The notes beneath the pieces were generated by a model. The model was not told the DNA's origin. It saw only the letters and a list, made by a program, of their open reading frames with translations, and made no database searches. DNA of 64,000 nt. Source: Streptococcus sp. 'caviae' (GTDB lineage Bacteria; Bacillota; Bacilli; Lactobacillales; Streptococcaceae). Shown here piece by piece: positions 42,437 to 51,816 of the stretch; the stretch's first letter is position 1, and each line of letters begins with the position of its first letter. Both the position numbers and the translations under genes were made by a program. The stretch covers positions 62,001 through 126,000 of the forward strand of contig NZ_MOWR01000004.1 in NCBI RefSeq assembly GCF_001937065.1, written 5' to 3'.

Positions 42437-43516
42437 TTGCAAGATTATTCTGTTGATATTACCTTAAACCATCCTGACGATATGATGAGTCTTTTTGGAT
42501 CCAATGAGCGTCATTTAAAGCTTATTGAGGAGCATCTCGGTGTCATCATTCATGCCAGAACTGAACGGGTGCAGATTCTGGGAGACAGTGAGGAGGCAGT
42601 TAATCTGGCTCGTCTGACGATTGAAGCCCTGCTTGTTTTGGTCGGCCGAGGCATGATCATCAATACTTCGGATGTGGTAACAGCCCTCTCTATGGCTCAA
42701 AATGGTTCTATTGATAAATTTGTGGCCCTCTATGAAGAGGAAATTATCAGGGATTCTTATGGCAAGCCCATTCGTGTTAAAACACTGGGGCAGAAAGTTT
42801 ATGTAGACAGCGTCAAGAATCATGATATTGTTTTTGGTATCGGCCCTGCCGGAACAGGGAAAACCTTTCTGGCTGTCACGCTGGCTATAACAGCTTTAAA
42901 AAGAGGTCAGGTCAAACGCATTATTTTAACGCGTCCGGCTGTTGAAGCAGGTGAAAGTCTTGGCTTTTTGCCGGGCGATTTGAGAGAAAAGGTTGATCCT
43001 TACCTGCGTCCTGTCTATGATGCCCTTTATCAAATTCTGGGGAAAGAGCAGACCGCACGGCTCATGGAACGTGAAATCATTGAAATTGCGCCCTTGGCTT
43101 ACATGCGCGGACGGACCTTGGATGATGCCTTTGTCATCTTGGACGAAGCGCAAAATACGACCATCATGCAGATGAAAATGTTTCTGACCCGCCTTGGCTT
43201 TAATTCCAAAATGATTGTCAATGGGGATATCAGTCAGATTGATTTGCCTAAAAATGTCAAATCAGGTTTGGTGGACGCTTCAGAAAAACTAAAGGACATT
43301 AAACAAATTGATTTTGTTTACCTGTCAGCTAAGGATGTGGTCAGACACCCTGTAGTTGCTGAAATCATCAATGCTTATGAAAGTTCATCCGACAGGGAGC
43401 GCAGCTATTTTCCAAAAGAAGAGAAGTCAGGTCTGACCAGCTATGAAACCATTGGTGAGCCAGCCAAGGAGTCAGCAGATGAGCAAGACAGCTCTCTTAG
43501 CACTGCACACGACTGA
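42437..43516 (+). CDS. phoH: PhoH family ATPase
   Basis: A P-loop ATPase of the PhoH-like family, often linked to RNA metabolism and placed near ybeY. It has 359 residues from a TTG start (AAAGGAG 6 nt upstream). It has an N-terminal KH-like segment, Walker A GPAGTGKTF near 137-145 and Walker B FVILDEAQNTT. The C-terminal tail ends in acidic Ser-rich residues. In many Firmicutes it precedes ybeY; here other genes and pseudogenes intervene. Confidence 0.93.
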   Translation: MQDYSVDITLNHPDDMMSLFGSNERHLKLIEEHLGVIIHARTERVQILGDSEEAVNLARLTIEALLVLVGRGMIINTSDVVTALSMAQNGSIDKFVALYEEEIIRDSYGKPIRVKTLGQKVYVDSVKNHDIVFGIGPAGTGKTFLAVTLAITALKRGQVKRIILTRPAVEAGESLGFLPGDLREKVDPYLRPVYDALYQILGKEQTARLMEREIIEIAPLAYMRGRTLDDAFVILDEAQNTTIMQMKMFLTRLGFNSKMIVNGDISQIDLPKNVKSGLVDASEKLKDIKQIDFVYLSAKDVVRHPVVAEIINAYESSSDRERSYFPKEEKSGLTSYETIGEPAKESADEQDSSLSTAHD

Positions 43517-43566
43517 ATTTGGGTGGCTTCGCTTGCAGAAGAACCTAAGGAAGCAGAATATAAAAA

Positions 43567-44064
43567 ATGATTGAACCATTATCGACGTCTTACAGCTGCC
43601 GCCAACTGACGGAAGCGGATATTCCAAATGTCTTAGCCTTATATGAAAGCAATCCTTTGTATTTTCAGCACTGTCCGCCAGAGCCGAGCTTAGACAGTGT
43701 GAGAGAAGATATGCTTCGCCTGCCTGATGGTAAAATCAGGGCTGATAAATTTTTTGTCGGTTTTTGGCATGAACAAGACTTGGTAGCTGTTCTGGATTTT
43801 GTCCTGGCCTATCCTGATGAGAAGACTGTTTTTATTGGTCTGTTTATGGTCAATCAAGCTTATCAGGGGAAGGGTGCGGGCAGTCAGATCATCACAGAAG
43901 CGCTGGCTCATTTTTCAAAAAAATTTCAAAAAGCGCGTTTAGCCTATGTTAAGGGGAATCCTCAGTCACAAGGCTTTTGGGAAAAACAAGGGTTTAAGGC
44001 TGTCGGAGATGAGATTAAGCAGGCACACTATACGGTTGTTGCTATGGAAAAGGTCTTAAACTAA
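43567..44064 (+). CDS. GNAT family N-acetyltransferase
   Basis: A 165-residue acetyltransferase. The acetyl-CoA signature VNQAYQGKGAGSQIITEAL (about 98-116) contains the Q-x-x-G-x-G/A loop. AAGGAAG lies about 12 nt before the ATG. It is 54 bp upstream of the frameshifted HAD gene; substrate unknown. Confidence 0.85.
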   Translation: MIEPLSTSYSCRQLTEADIPNVLALYESNPLYFQHCPPEPSLDSVREDMLRLPDGKIRADKFFVGFWHEQDLVAVLDFVLAYPDEKTVFIGLFMVNQAYQGKGAGSQIITEALAHFSKKFQKARLAYVKGNPQSQGFWEKQGFKAVGDEIKQAHYTVVAMEKVLN

Positions 44065-44117
44065 CCATTGGTACTGCAAAAAGATTATGACATAGAGATA
44101 TGAGGTTGATATAAACA

Positions 44118-44809
44118 ATGAAAGCGCTGATTTTTGATGTTGATGATACGCTTTATGACCAAATTCAGCCCTTTCAAAAGGCGCTGGAGAAACATTTAGA
44201 AGTAGCAGAAACTTTGCTGGAACCTATTTATATTGCCAGCAGGAAGTATTCAGATGAGGCCTTTGAAGCTGTTAATTCAGGGGAAATGACACTGCAAGCC
44301 AGCCATATCTATCGTTTGCAAAGGGCACTGGCTGATTTTGAAATAGAAATATCAAGTGAGGAAGCGCTGACTGTTCAAGCAGACTACAGCCGCTACCAAG
44401 GCCAGCTGACCCTTGCTCCGGAGTTCAGGGACGTATTTGCCTACTGTCAGCAAGCAAACATTACTATGGGTGTTATTACCAACGGTCCCCATCAGCATCA
44501 GCTAAAGAAGATTAAGAGTCTGGATCTTTTTCGCTGGATTCCTCAGGAGAATGTTCTTATCTCAGGAGCAGTAGGACTTGCCAAACCATCGCGGGAAATC
44601 TTTGATTTATTAGCTAAGAAGCTGCAGCTGATATTTATTATATCGGAGATTCTTTTGATAATGATGTTGTCGGCTGTTTTAATGCCGGTTGGAAATCTAT
44701 CTGGCTGAACCACAGAAACCACCTGCCATCGCAAAAAGAGATTCAGGCAGATCATACTTTGCAGCATCGTTCTGAACTGTTGCCGCTGCTAAAGACAATT
44801 CAACAGTAA
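44118..44809 (+). pseudogene. HAD family hydrolase, frameshifted
   Basis: It resembles YjjG-like pyrimidine nucleotidases. Motif I FDVDDTLYD (near residue 6), motif II ITNGP and motif III GLAKPSREIF are in frame. At 44625-44627 (AAGCTGCAGCTGATATT) one base is missing. The first frame then ends at 44708 with an unrelated tail, while the second frame continues ADIYYIGDSFDNDVVGCF (motif IV) to a TAA at 44807-44809. The in-frame product lacks the acidic motif IV, so it is probably inactive unless the shift is a sequencing error. Confidence 0.85.
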
Positions 44810-44844
44810 CCTTTCTGACTGCAATTTTATCAACGATGTAACAG

Positions 44845-44999
44845 CTATAGGCTGTACGTTTTCACGCCTGCGTTTGTGGCTGCTTGATCAAAACCAACGA
44901 TATTGTAATACCTCAAACCAAGTTCTTTGGCAAGCGCCAGCTCTTCATCTTTGCGGCCAGTGAAATTAGATGCGTATGGATATCAAATATCTGTAGCAT
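44845..44999 (-). pseudogene. N-terminal remnant of a TatD-family hydrolase
   Basis: On the minus strand ATG at 44999 reads MLQIFDIHTHL, the TatD metal-binding HxH start. After a frameshift it continues SNFTGRKDEELALAKELG and then NIVGFDQA, matching the TatD N-terminus. It stops at 44845. The remaining three-quarters of the gene is not seen. Confidence 0.7.
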
Positions 45000-45057
45000 T
45001 TTTTTATATCTTCTCTTACTTTCTTAAATAAAATCTGAGATCTCTGTGCTTCTTTTT

Positions 45058-46380
45058 TTAGTCTGCTTCTAATAAATAGACAGTATCTGGTGTTATCGTG
45101 TTTTTTTCTGTATAAAGTATCCAATCTGTTAGGTCGGATAAGCTATAATCTCCTTCATCACCTTCATGTAAATGAGAAATATTATAGGGTTCTTGTGTCA
45201 ATACTGCTCTAAATTTACTGCCATTTATTTCCAAAAGCTGGAACCAAATATGTTCTAATTCATCGGCCGTTTCTCCCTTATCAACCTTAAGCCCTAATTT
45301 CAAAAGAACATCATAATGTTCTGATTGACTTTTTAACTTGCGGATACCTTTTTCTAAATAGGTGAACCTTTCTTGTGCCAAGTCTCTCGTTCTACTAGAC
45401 TCTTCTTTACTGCGATAAAAAATAGGATTCTCAGCCAGCAAATCATTTATTTCAGCCACTTTGCTTATTTTCTTATGCCTATAATTTTTTTCATTTGTGT
45501 AAAAGAAAATAAGGGATGTCTCTGCATTATGATCATTTTTGCGATCCTCCAGTGTGCCCAGTCCTGTGTTTTTATAATATCTGATTCCTTCAGTCCAAGG
45601 TAAATAGGTAGCAAGGATAGGAGCACCATTGTTGAGCTGACCGAGCACAAGCCCGTATTCATCTTCACTGAGCGTTTCTCCCTCAAGCAGTCTGTCTGAG
45701 AAAGTCGCGATGACTTCATGGTGATTAGCATAATTTTCTTGATCTGAATCCAAAATCTCCAATTCTGTAAGACCAAATCGAGCTAATCCATGAGTGTGCA
45801 GCCATACTTTATCCTCATTATTATCAATCACTGCTTGTACGCTATACAAATCTCTTAAGGAAGGCAGAGTCTTTGCTTCTATGGTTAATCTAACCCACTT
45901 AGCATTTAATATTTTCTCAGCACTTTCATCCAAAAAGGCGAGACTGTTTGGCAGCATAGCTGACAGAATTTCCAGCTGCATTTTATAGGTTTCCTGAGGT
46001 TTATCATCAATTTTTAAAAATAAAGTCAGACCTTTCCCCCTATCTTTCAGAGCGAGAATTTCCCTCTCTGAAAAAAACTGCATTTGAAAGGGAAGATAAT
46101 TGCTAATTTGGAAATCAGAATAGTAAAAGCCCGCTTTAAACGGTCTGCCTTTGTATTCAAATTCAAGACTGCCGGCTCTCTCGTGTTCTTCGTCAGGCCA
46201 TTCATAATGTTTTAAAGATAAGTGACTGATTTGAGCTACTCGCTCCAGCATGGCCTTATCAAACATCACCTTGTTTTCATCTTCAGGTATGCCGATAAGA
46301 TACGAAAATTTTTCCCAGTAAGCTAGAGGCTGCTTTTCTATTTTTGGAGGGTAGCACCCTTTTTGCTTAAAAAACCACAT
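45058..46380 (-). CDS. DUF4026 family protein
   Basis: A 440-residue cytosolic protein. The overall layout (an N-terminal alpha/beta segment, a central region with WLHTHGLARFGLTELEILDS, and a C-terminal DEIEHIWFQ-type block ending in DLTDWILY) fits the DUF4026 family of Firmicutes, whose C-terminus resembles DUF2314. Function unknown; related proteins sit among toxin/immunity or defence genes. GAAAGGGGG precedes the ATG. Confidence 0.75.
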   Translation of the reverse strand: MWFFKQKGCYPPKIEKQPLAYWEKFSYLIGIPEDENKVMFDKAMLERVAQISHLSLKHYEWPDEEHERAGSLEFEYKGRPFKAGFYYSDFQISNYLPFQMQFFSEREILALKDRGKGLTLFLKIDDKPQETYKMQLEILSAMLPNSLAFLDESAEKILNAKWVRLTIEAKTLPSLRDLYSVQAVIDNNEDKVWLHTHGLARFGLTELEILDSDQENYANHHEVIATFSDRLLEGETLSEDEYGLVLGQLNNGAPILATYLPWTEGIRYYKNTGLGTLEDRKNDHNAETSLIFFYTNEKNYRHKKISKVAEINDLLAENPIFYRSKEESSRTRDLAQERFTYLEKGIRKLKSQSEHYDVLLKLGLKVDKGETADELEHIWFQLLEINGSKFRAVLTQEPYNISHLHEGDEGDYSLSDLTDWILYTEKNTITPDTVYLLEAD

Positions 46381-46448
46381 AACAAGCCCCCTTTCTTTTA
46401 TTAGACAAATTTAGTTTATTAACGGAGTAATAAGATGTTCTTACTGCC

Positions 46449-46457
46449 ATTATAACA
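46449..46457 (-). promoter_or_regulatory. DUF4026 promoter
   Basis: On the minus strand TGTTATAAT, an extended -10, about 70 bp before the ATG. Confidence 0.6.
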
Positions 46458-46784
46458 TAGGACAAACTAAAATGTAGCTTGATGAGTGAGAGATAAGAGG
46501 ATAGCATTTTGGCTCTCATTCACTTCATAAAAACTTGAAAAGATTATCAAGAAAAAACTGCTGACTAGCTGCCTACAATATTAATAGCTGTCATTGGACT
46601 CATTGAAGCCGTCGCTAATGGATTGTTTCTGTTTCTTCTCTTTAGGCATAATAATTTGGGAATGGCTCAAAAATTTCACGGAGATTTTATACCTAATCTT
46701 CCTAGATGACACTGTTTTGCGGGTGGTTGTGCAGCAATCATGGCTGTCTTCCCCACCCCCTTTCTTTAGAAAGTAGGGGCTTTA

Positions 46785-46793
46785 TGGTATAAT
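46785..46793 (+). promoter_or_regulatory. ybeY-dgk(-era) promoter
   Basis: TGGTATAAT extended -10, followed by a leader of about 245 nt with a perfect 10-bp hairpin (TGGTTTGTGC/GCACAAACCA). Confidence 0.6.
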
Positions 46794-47045
46794 AAAGTGA
46801 TAAGATTAGATCAGGAAGGATAAGGCTGGTTTGTGCTTGAAAGCAGGCACAAACCAAGGTTTGGAATTTAGATTGGTCAAGAAGAAGCTTTACTTGCGGT
46901 TTTAAAGAAATCTGCAGCTTTGCTCTTTTAGTTTAAGATTTGAAAGGGCTTAGCCTGCTTCAAATGATTGAGCTGCAGCTGGGTGGCTTGGTTCTTTTGT
47001 TTTAACTGTCTAAATTTCTGCCGCATCTGGCCTTTTAGATTAGAT

Positions 47046-47540
47046 ATGTATGTTGAAATGATTGATGAGACCGGTAAGGTTCCTGAAAGTATCAAAAAAC
47101 AAACCTTGGATATTTTAGCGTTTGCCGCTAAAAAGACGGGCAAAGAGGATAAGGAAATGGCGGTCACCTTTGTCAGCAATGAGCGCAGCCATGAACTTAA
47201 TCTCCTCTATCGTGAGACAGACCGCCCTACAGATGTGATCAGTCTTGAGTACAAACCCGAAACTGAACTGGCTATTGATGAGGAGGATCTGGCAGAAAAT
47301 CCTGATCTGGCGCAGATGATGGCGGAGTTTGACAGCTATATCGGCGAATTATTTATTTCGGTCGATAAGGCTGAGGAACAAGCCAATGAATACGGCCACA
47401 GCTTTGAGCGTGAAATGGGTTTTTTAGCGGTGCATGGTTTTTTACATATCAATGGTTATGACCACTATACTCCCCAAGAAGAAGAAGAAATGTTCAGCCT
47501 ACAGGAAGAGATATTGAATGCCTATGGACTTAAGAGATAA
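47046..47540 (+). CDS. ybeY: endoribonuclease YbeY
   Basis: It participates in 16S rRNA 3'-end maturation and ribosome quality control. The start is ATG 47046 ([13 protein letters not shown] is the streptococcal start); the longer upstream frame is leader. It has 164 residues. The zinc site is in [12 protein letters not shown] (three His), and the DRPTDVISL block is typical. There is no clear ribosome binding site. dgk overlaps its end. Confidence 0.93.
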   Translation: MYVEMIDETGKVPESIKKQTLDILAFAAKKTGKEDKEMAVTFVSNERSHELNLLYRETDRPTDVISLEYKPETELAIDEEDLAENPDLAQMMAEFDSYIGELFISVDKAEEQANEYGHSFEREMGFLAVHGFLHINGYDHYTPQEEEEMFSLQEEILNAYGLKR

Positions 47541-47931
47541 TAAACAAAGCCAAAAAAAATGGAAAAACAGAACCTTAACTTCCAGTCTTGAATTCGCTCT
47601 GACGGGTGTTTTTTCGGCTTTTAAGGAAGAGCGCAATATGAAAAAGCATGCGGTATCAGCTGTTTTAGCTGTTATTGCAGGCTTTGTTTTTAAGGTATCA
47701 GTTACAGAATGGCTTTTTCTTTTGCTAAGTATTTTTTTGGTTATTACCTTTGAAATTGTTAACTCGGCAATTGAAAATGTAGTTGATTTGGCCAGCGATT
47801 ATCACTTTTCCATGCTGGCTAAAAATGCTAAAGATATGGCAGCCGGCGCTGTTTTGATGATCTCAGGCTTTGCTGCTTTGACCGGCCTGATTATTTTTGT
47901 GCCAAAGATTATTGATTTGATTTTTGGCTAA
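47518..47931 (+). CDS. dgk: undecaprenol/diacylglycerol kinase
   Basis: A membrane kinase of the DgkA family that, in Gram-positive bacteria, phosphorylates undecaprenol for wall synthesis; in S. mutans it affects acid tolerance. It has 137 residues, three transmembrane helices, and the signature [15 protein letters not shown] (about 81-95). It overlaps ybeY by 23 bp, with AGGAAGAG upstream. Confidence 0.92.
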   Translation: MPMDLRDNKQSQKKWKNRTLTSSLEFALTGVFSAFKEERNMKKHAVSAVLAVIAGFVFKVSVTEWLFLLLSIFLVITFEIVNSAIENVVDLASDYHFSMLAKNAKDMAAGAVLMISGFAALTGLIIFVPKIIDLIFG

Positions 47932-48172
47932 GGGCAGAGCTGGGGAAAACAGCCCTGTGAGCTTGTCTTGTCAGAGCGTTTGCCCCACAGCTTTAAGCTG
48001 GGTTGGCAGTGCAGCCCGAAAGTAATAGAAAAAGTAAAAAAGAAAGGAATGGACGCGTTCATGTTTTGAAATGAACACAGACTAAAAACTGCGAAAAAGA
48101 CTAGCTGCCTAGAGAATCAAGAGGTTCTACTGGCTGCTTAGCTTTACCTTGTTTTAGCGTCCTCTGTATTTT

Positions 48173-49069
48173 ATGTTTAAATCAGGATTTGTGGCTATTT
48201 TAGGCCGTCCTAATGTTGGTAAATCAACATTTCTCAACCATGTCATGGGGCAGAAAATCGCTATCATGAGCGATAAAGCCCAGACAACGCGCAATAAGAT
48301 TATGGGCATCTATACGACCGATACGGAGCAGATTGTCTTTATTGACACTCCGGGAATTCATAAGCCTAAAACAGCTCTGGGCGATTTCATGGTGGAGTCG
48401 GCTTATTCGACCCTGCGTGAAGTGGAAACCGTCCTTTTTATGGTGCCGGCTGATGAGGAGCGCGGCAAGGGCGATAATATGATTATGGAGCGCCTCAAGG
48501 CTGCTAAGGTTCCTGTTATTCTGGTTATCAATAAGATTGACAAGGTCCATCCCGATCAGCTTTTGGAGAAAATTGAGGATTTCCGTTCGCAGATGGACTT
48601 CAAGGAAATAGTTCCCATTTCAGCGCTTCAGGGCAATAATGTGGAAACTCTGATGACCATTCTCAAGGACAATCTGGAGGAAGGTTTCCAGTATTTCCCT
48701 GAAGACCAAATTACTGACCATCCGGAACGTTTCTTGGTCTCTGAAATGATTCGCGAGAAAATCCTGAAGCTGACCGAGCAGGAAGTTCCGCACTCAGTTG
48801 CCGTCGTTATCGAATCCATGAAGCGAGACGAAGAGACCGATAAGGTCCATATCCGCGCAACCATCATGGTGGAACGTGACAGCCAAAAAGGAATCATCAT
48901 CGGCAAACAAGGAGCCATGCTCAAGAAAATCGGCAAGATGGCTCGCCGCGACATCGAACTCATGCTGGGCGATAAGGTCTACCTGGAAACCTGGGTCAAG
49001 GTCAAGAAAAACTGGCGGGATAAGAAACTGGACTTGGCAGACTTCGGCTATAATAAGAAGGAGTATTGA
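48173..49069 (+). CDS. era: GTPase Era
   Basis: It binds 16S rRNA near its 3' end and couples 30S maturation to growth. It has 298 residues. The G domain has GRPNVGKST (about 10-18), DTPGIH and NKID; the C-terminal KH domain has [16 protein letters not shown]. No ribosome binding site is visible before ATG 48173; upstream is 240 bp without a gene after dgk. The TGA stop overlaps the start of the dispersed repeat. Confidence 0.96.
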   Translation: MFKSGFVAILGRPNVGKSTFLNHVMGQKIAIMSDKAQTTRNKIMGIYTTDTEQIVFIDTPGIHKPKTALGDFMVESAYSTLREVETVLFMVPADEERGKGDNMIMERLKAAKVPVILVINKIDKVHPDQLLEKIEDFRSQMDFKEIVPISALQGNNVETLMTILKDNLEEGFQYFPEDQITDHPERFLVSEMIREKILKLTEQEVPHSVAVVIESMKRDEETDKVHIRATIMVERDSQKGIIIGKQGAMLKKIGKMARRDIELMLGDKVYLETWVKVKKNWRDKKLDLADFGYNKKEY

Positions 49070-49195
49070 GAGTGGGACAGAAATCATTATTTCGGAGAAA
49101 TTGATTTCGTCGTCCCACCTCCGCACAGTTGATTAGGATGACCGCTATCACTTGCGAAGCAAGGGATGAGGATTTCCAATCAACCACTGCGTCAA
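49068..49195 (-). repeat. dispersed repeat, copy B (inverse orientation)
   Basis: The reverse complement of this segment matches 27695-27888 closely apart from the 56-base insert and a divergent loop (for example CGCAGTGGTTGATTGG and CTAATCAACTGTGCGGAGG are shared exactly). It can fold into two hairpins, GTTGATTGGA with TCCTAATCAAC and GTGGGAC with GTCCCAC. It begins on the era stop codon. Confidence 0.88.
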
Positions 49196-49453
49196 TTGTT
49201 TAGTACTGTATAAATTGAAAGCGTTTGGAACGTTTATCCTAGGTTCATGACTGCCATCTTGCAATAGAAAAGTGGCAGGAGCATGAGCCGGAAAACTGGT
49301 GAGCGAGGTACGGCCAAGTGGACTGTTTTAGGCCATCGCCTGAAAATAAGAAAGCGGAGGTCCGGGGGACCTTTTTAACCCGAGTCCAGAAATGGGGAAG
49401 TGAGGCACGGATAGATTCGCAGTCCAAGTTGAGCTTAGTGAAGGAACAGACCA
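49196..49453. other. 258-bp spacer before the hydrolase
   Basis: No gene or promoter is clearly visible. AAGGA precedes ATG 49454. Together with the repeat, the era-hydrolase gap is 384 bp. Confidence 0.5.
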
Positions 49454-50239
49454 ATGACAGCTAACTTATTTATCGAAGAGACAGGACAAGAACAGAAACA
49501 AACGATAATCTTTTTGCACGCCTCTGGTTCCAGCAGCAGGATGTGGCGGAATCATTTGGCTGCACTTCAAAATGATTTTCATTGTATTGTCATTGATCTT
49601 CCCGGACATGGCAATAGCCGTGATATTGAATGGACAAGGTTTGATGAAGTCGCTGATCTCATTGCTGAAATAATTAAAAGCAGGTCGCATGGCAAGCCGC
49701 ACCTTGTTGGACTGTCGCTAGGTGCCTGCCTCATTTTTAGTCTGCTGGAAAAGCATGCTGACTTGATTGACCGAGTGATTGTTGATGGTGCCGGTCATCA
49801 ACCCATAAAAGGACATGGCAAAGTCATTGCGGGTGTCTATTTTATGTCATATTTAAAAAATACTAAGCTAATCGCAAAACTCATGACTAATATGATGACC
49901 AAGAGCGGGGTTCCTCAAGAAGACTGCCAGCTGTTTATTGAAGATTTACAAAGATCAACGAAGCGTTCCTTTCGCCGTGCTATGTCACAGGCTAATCTGT
50001 TAAAGGTCAATGCAAACTTTGATAACCCTGCTTTCTTTGTTTCAGGCGGTAAGGAATCTGAGACAATTCATCAATCGCATCAGCTACTAGCAGGACAACA
50101 TACCAACAGTGAATGTGCCTATTATCCCAATAAGGGTCATGCTTGGCTGCTTAGTGATGTTGCTACGCATATTCAGCTGGTAAGGTATTTTTTACAGGGA
50201 GCTGCATTTCCAGAGAATTTGAGACGATTTGCTGATTAA
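49454..50239 (+). CDS. alpha/beta hydrolase
   Basis: A 261-residue serine hydrolase of the alpha/beta fold. The oxyanion region FLHASGSSSRMW and DLPGHGNS, the nucleophile elbow GLSLGA (Ser near 93) and a C-terminal catalytic His in NKGHAWLL are all in place. Substrate unknown. The next gene follows 63 bp downstream. Confidence 0.88.
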   Translation: MTANLFIEETGQEQKQTIIFLHASGSSSRMWRNHLAALQNDFHCIVIDLPGHGNSRDIEWTRFDEVADLIAEIIKSRSHGKPHLVGLSLGACLIFSLLEKHADLIDRVIVDGAGHQPIKGHGKVIAGVYFMSYLKNTKLIAKLMTNMMTKSGVPQEDCQLFIEDLQRSTKRSFRRAMSQANLLKVNANFDNPAFFVSGGKESETIHQSHQLLAGQHTNSECAYYPNKGHAWLLSDVATHIQLVRYFLQGAAFPENLRRFAD

Positions 50240-50302
50240 GTGTATGTAAGCTAACATTTATAGCTGGGCGGTCCCCAGCTTTTGCCATAAGGAGGTAACA
50301 GT

Positions 50303-50827
50303 ATGACTTATTTAGATATGTTGGTAGAAAGTGTTGACCGTGCACAGGAACGATTTGATCGTTTGTTTAAAGGTGTAACAGTTGAAGAGGCTAGTCGTTT
50401 CCCGGCTGCAGAGGTTTCAGGTCAAATTAAATCCATGACCTGGCTGGCTTGGCACACGGCGCGGGAAATGGATTTACAGATTTCTGATTTAGCCAATGCA
50501 GAGCCAATCTGGTTTAGTCAGGGCTGGAGAGAAAAGTTTCATTTGGACTTGCCCGATGATACGCCAGACTGGCAGCATTCCTTGGAGGAAGCCCAAAAGG
50601 TTCAGGTGGATGACCTAAGTCTTGTGCTGGGCTATTTGGATGCAGCTGCCAAGCTTACTAAAGACTACCTCAAGTCGCTGGATGAAGACAGTCTTGCTGA
50701 TATTGTGGACGACTCTTGGACGCCTGCGGTCACTCGCGGTGCCCGTCTGGTGTCCATCATTGATGATGCTGCCATGCATTCGGGTCAGGTCATCTATGCC
50801 AGACGTTTGCTGGGTTTGACAGATTAA
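50303..50827 (+). CDS. DinB-like metal-dependent protein
   Basis: A 174-residue four-helix protein of the DinB/YfiT superfamily. The expected metal ligands are His in TWLAWHTAREMD (about His50) and His in DDAAMHSGQVIYARR (about His157). AAGGAGG precedes the ATG. Function unknown; some members act in bacillithiol-type thiol transfer. Confidence 0.82.
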   Translation: MTYLDMLVESVDRAQERFDRLFKGVTVEEASRFPAAEVSGQIKSMTWLAWHTAREMDLQISDLANAEPIWFSQGWREKFHLDLPDDTPDWQHSLEEAQKVQVDDLSLVLGYLDAAAKLTKDYLKSLDEDSLADIVDDSWTPAVTRGARLVSIIDDAAMHSGQVIYARRLLGLTD

Positions 50828-50994
50828 GCTGTTAAAAAAGCCAAAACGTATAAAAAATTAATGAAAGAAAGGAAGGGGCAGCCTAGATTCCCAGAGGAAA
50901 AGCTGACGAAAAAGATAAGAGGCCTAGGAAATCAAATTTTTCTGTCTTGTCCTTATTTCTATCAGTTTTTCCGGCTGTTCCTGATGTCTTAGAT

Positions 50995-51816
50995 ATGCCC
51001 GAATTACCAGAGGTTGAGACGGTCAGACGCGGTTTGGAGTGTTTGATTGTTGGCAAAAAGATTGTATCGGCAGATGTGCGTGTGCCCAAGATGGTCAAGA
51101 CGGATTTTGACAGCTTCAAACTGGACTTGCCGGGTCAGACGGTTCACTCTATGCGCCGCCGCGGCAAATATCTCATTTTTGATTTAGGCGCTCAGGTGCT
51201 GATTTCGCATCTGCGCATGGAAGGCAAGTATCTGCTCTTTCCCGAGCAAGTGCCCGATAATAAGCACTTTCATGTCTTCTTTCATTTAGGTGACGGCTCA
51301 ACCTTGGTGTATCAGGATGTCCGCAAGTTTGGAACATTTGAACTGCTGGCAAAATCGGCTGAAACTGCTTATTTCAAACAAAAGAAATTAGGGCCTGAGC
51401 CAAGCAAAAAAGACTTTAAACTGGCGCCCTTTGAGCGAGCTGTCTTGTCTTCTCATAAGCCTATTAAGCCGCTGCTTTTGGAGCAAAAATTGGTTGCTGG
51501 TCTAGGCAATATCTATGCCGATGAGGTTCTCTGGGCAGCTAAGGTCTATCCGGAACGTTCGGCCGACAGCCTGAAAAAAACAGAAATCAAGCGCATCCAT
51601 GACGAAACCATTCGTATTTTGCAGCTGGGAATTGCGCAGGGCGGATCAACTATTCGTACCTACCGCAACGCACTTGGTGAAGACGGAACCATGCAGCAGT
51701 ACTTGCAGGTCTACGGCAAATCTGGTGAGCCTTGTTCGCGCTGTGGAGCAGAGATTCAGAAAATCAAAGTAGGAGGACGCGGGACGCATTTTTGCCCGTC
51801 CTGTCAAAAACGATGA
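50995..51816 (+). CDS. mutM: formamidopyrimidine-DNA glycosylase
   Basis: It removes 8-oxoguanine and Fapy lesions. The start must be ATG 50995, because the catalytic Pro is residue 2 ([10 protein letters not shown]); the open frame upstream is not coding. It has 273 residues, with a C-terminal zinc finger CSRCGAEI ... CPSCQ and the helix-two-turn-helix [12 protein letters not shown]. There is no clear ribosome binding site. It overlaps coaE by 4 bp. Confidence 0.96.
   Translation: MPELPEVETVRRGLECLIVGKKIVSADVRVPKMVKTDFDSFKLDLPGQTVHSMRRRGKYLIFDLGAQVLISHLRMEGKYLLFPEQVPDNKHFHVFFHLGDGSTLVYQDVRKFGTFELLAKSAETAYFKQKKLGPEPSKKDFKLAPFERAVLSSHKPIKPLLLEQKLVAGLGNIYADEVLWAAKVYPERSADSLKKTEIKRIHDETIRILQLGIAQGGSTIRTYRNALGEDGTMQQYLQVYGKSGEPCSRCGAEIQKIKVGGRGTHFCPSCQKR

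Larger units (their letters stand above)
46381..47045. other. 665-bp region between DUF4026 and ybeY
   Basis: It contains the DUF4026 promoter (minus), an interrupted stretch (46576-46710) encoding a hydrophobic segment GLIEAVANGLFLFLLF followed by LGMAQKFHGDFIPNLPR with no start codon (a probable gene remnant), a hairpin, the ybeY extended -10 and a long leader with a perfect 10-bp hairpin (46827-46856). Confidence 0.55.

Noticed and set aside
46968-47045. Longer N-terminus for YbeY
   Set aside because: The additional residues are Cys/Trp/Phe-rich leader translation and do not match the family start MYVEMIDE.
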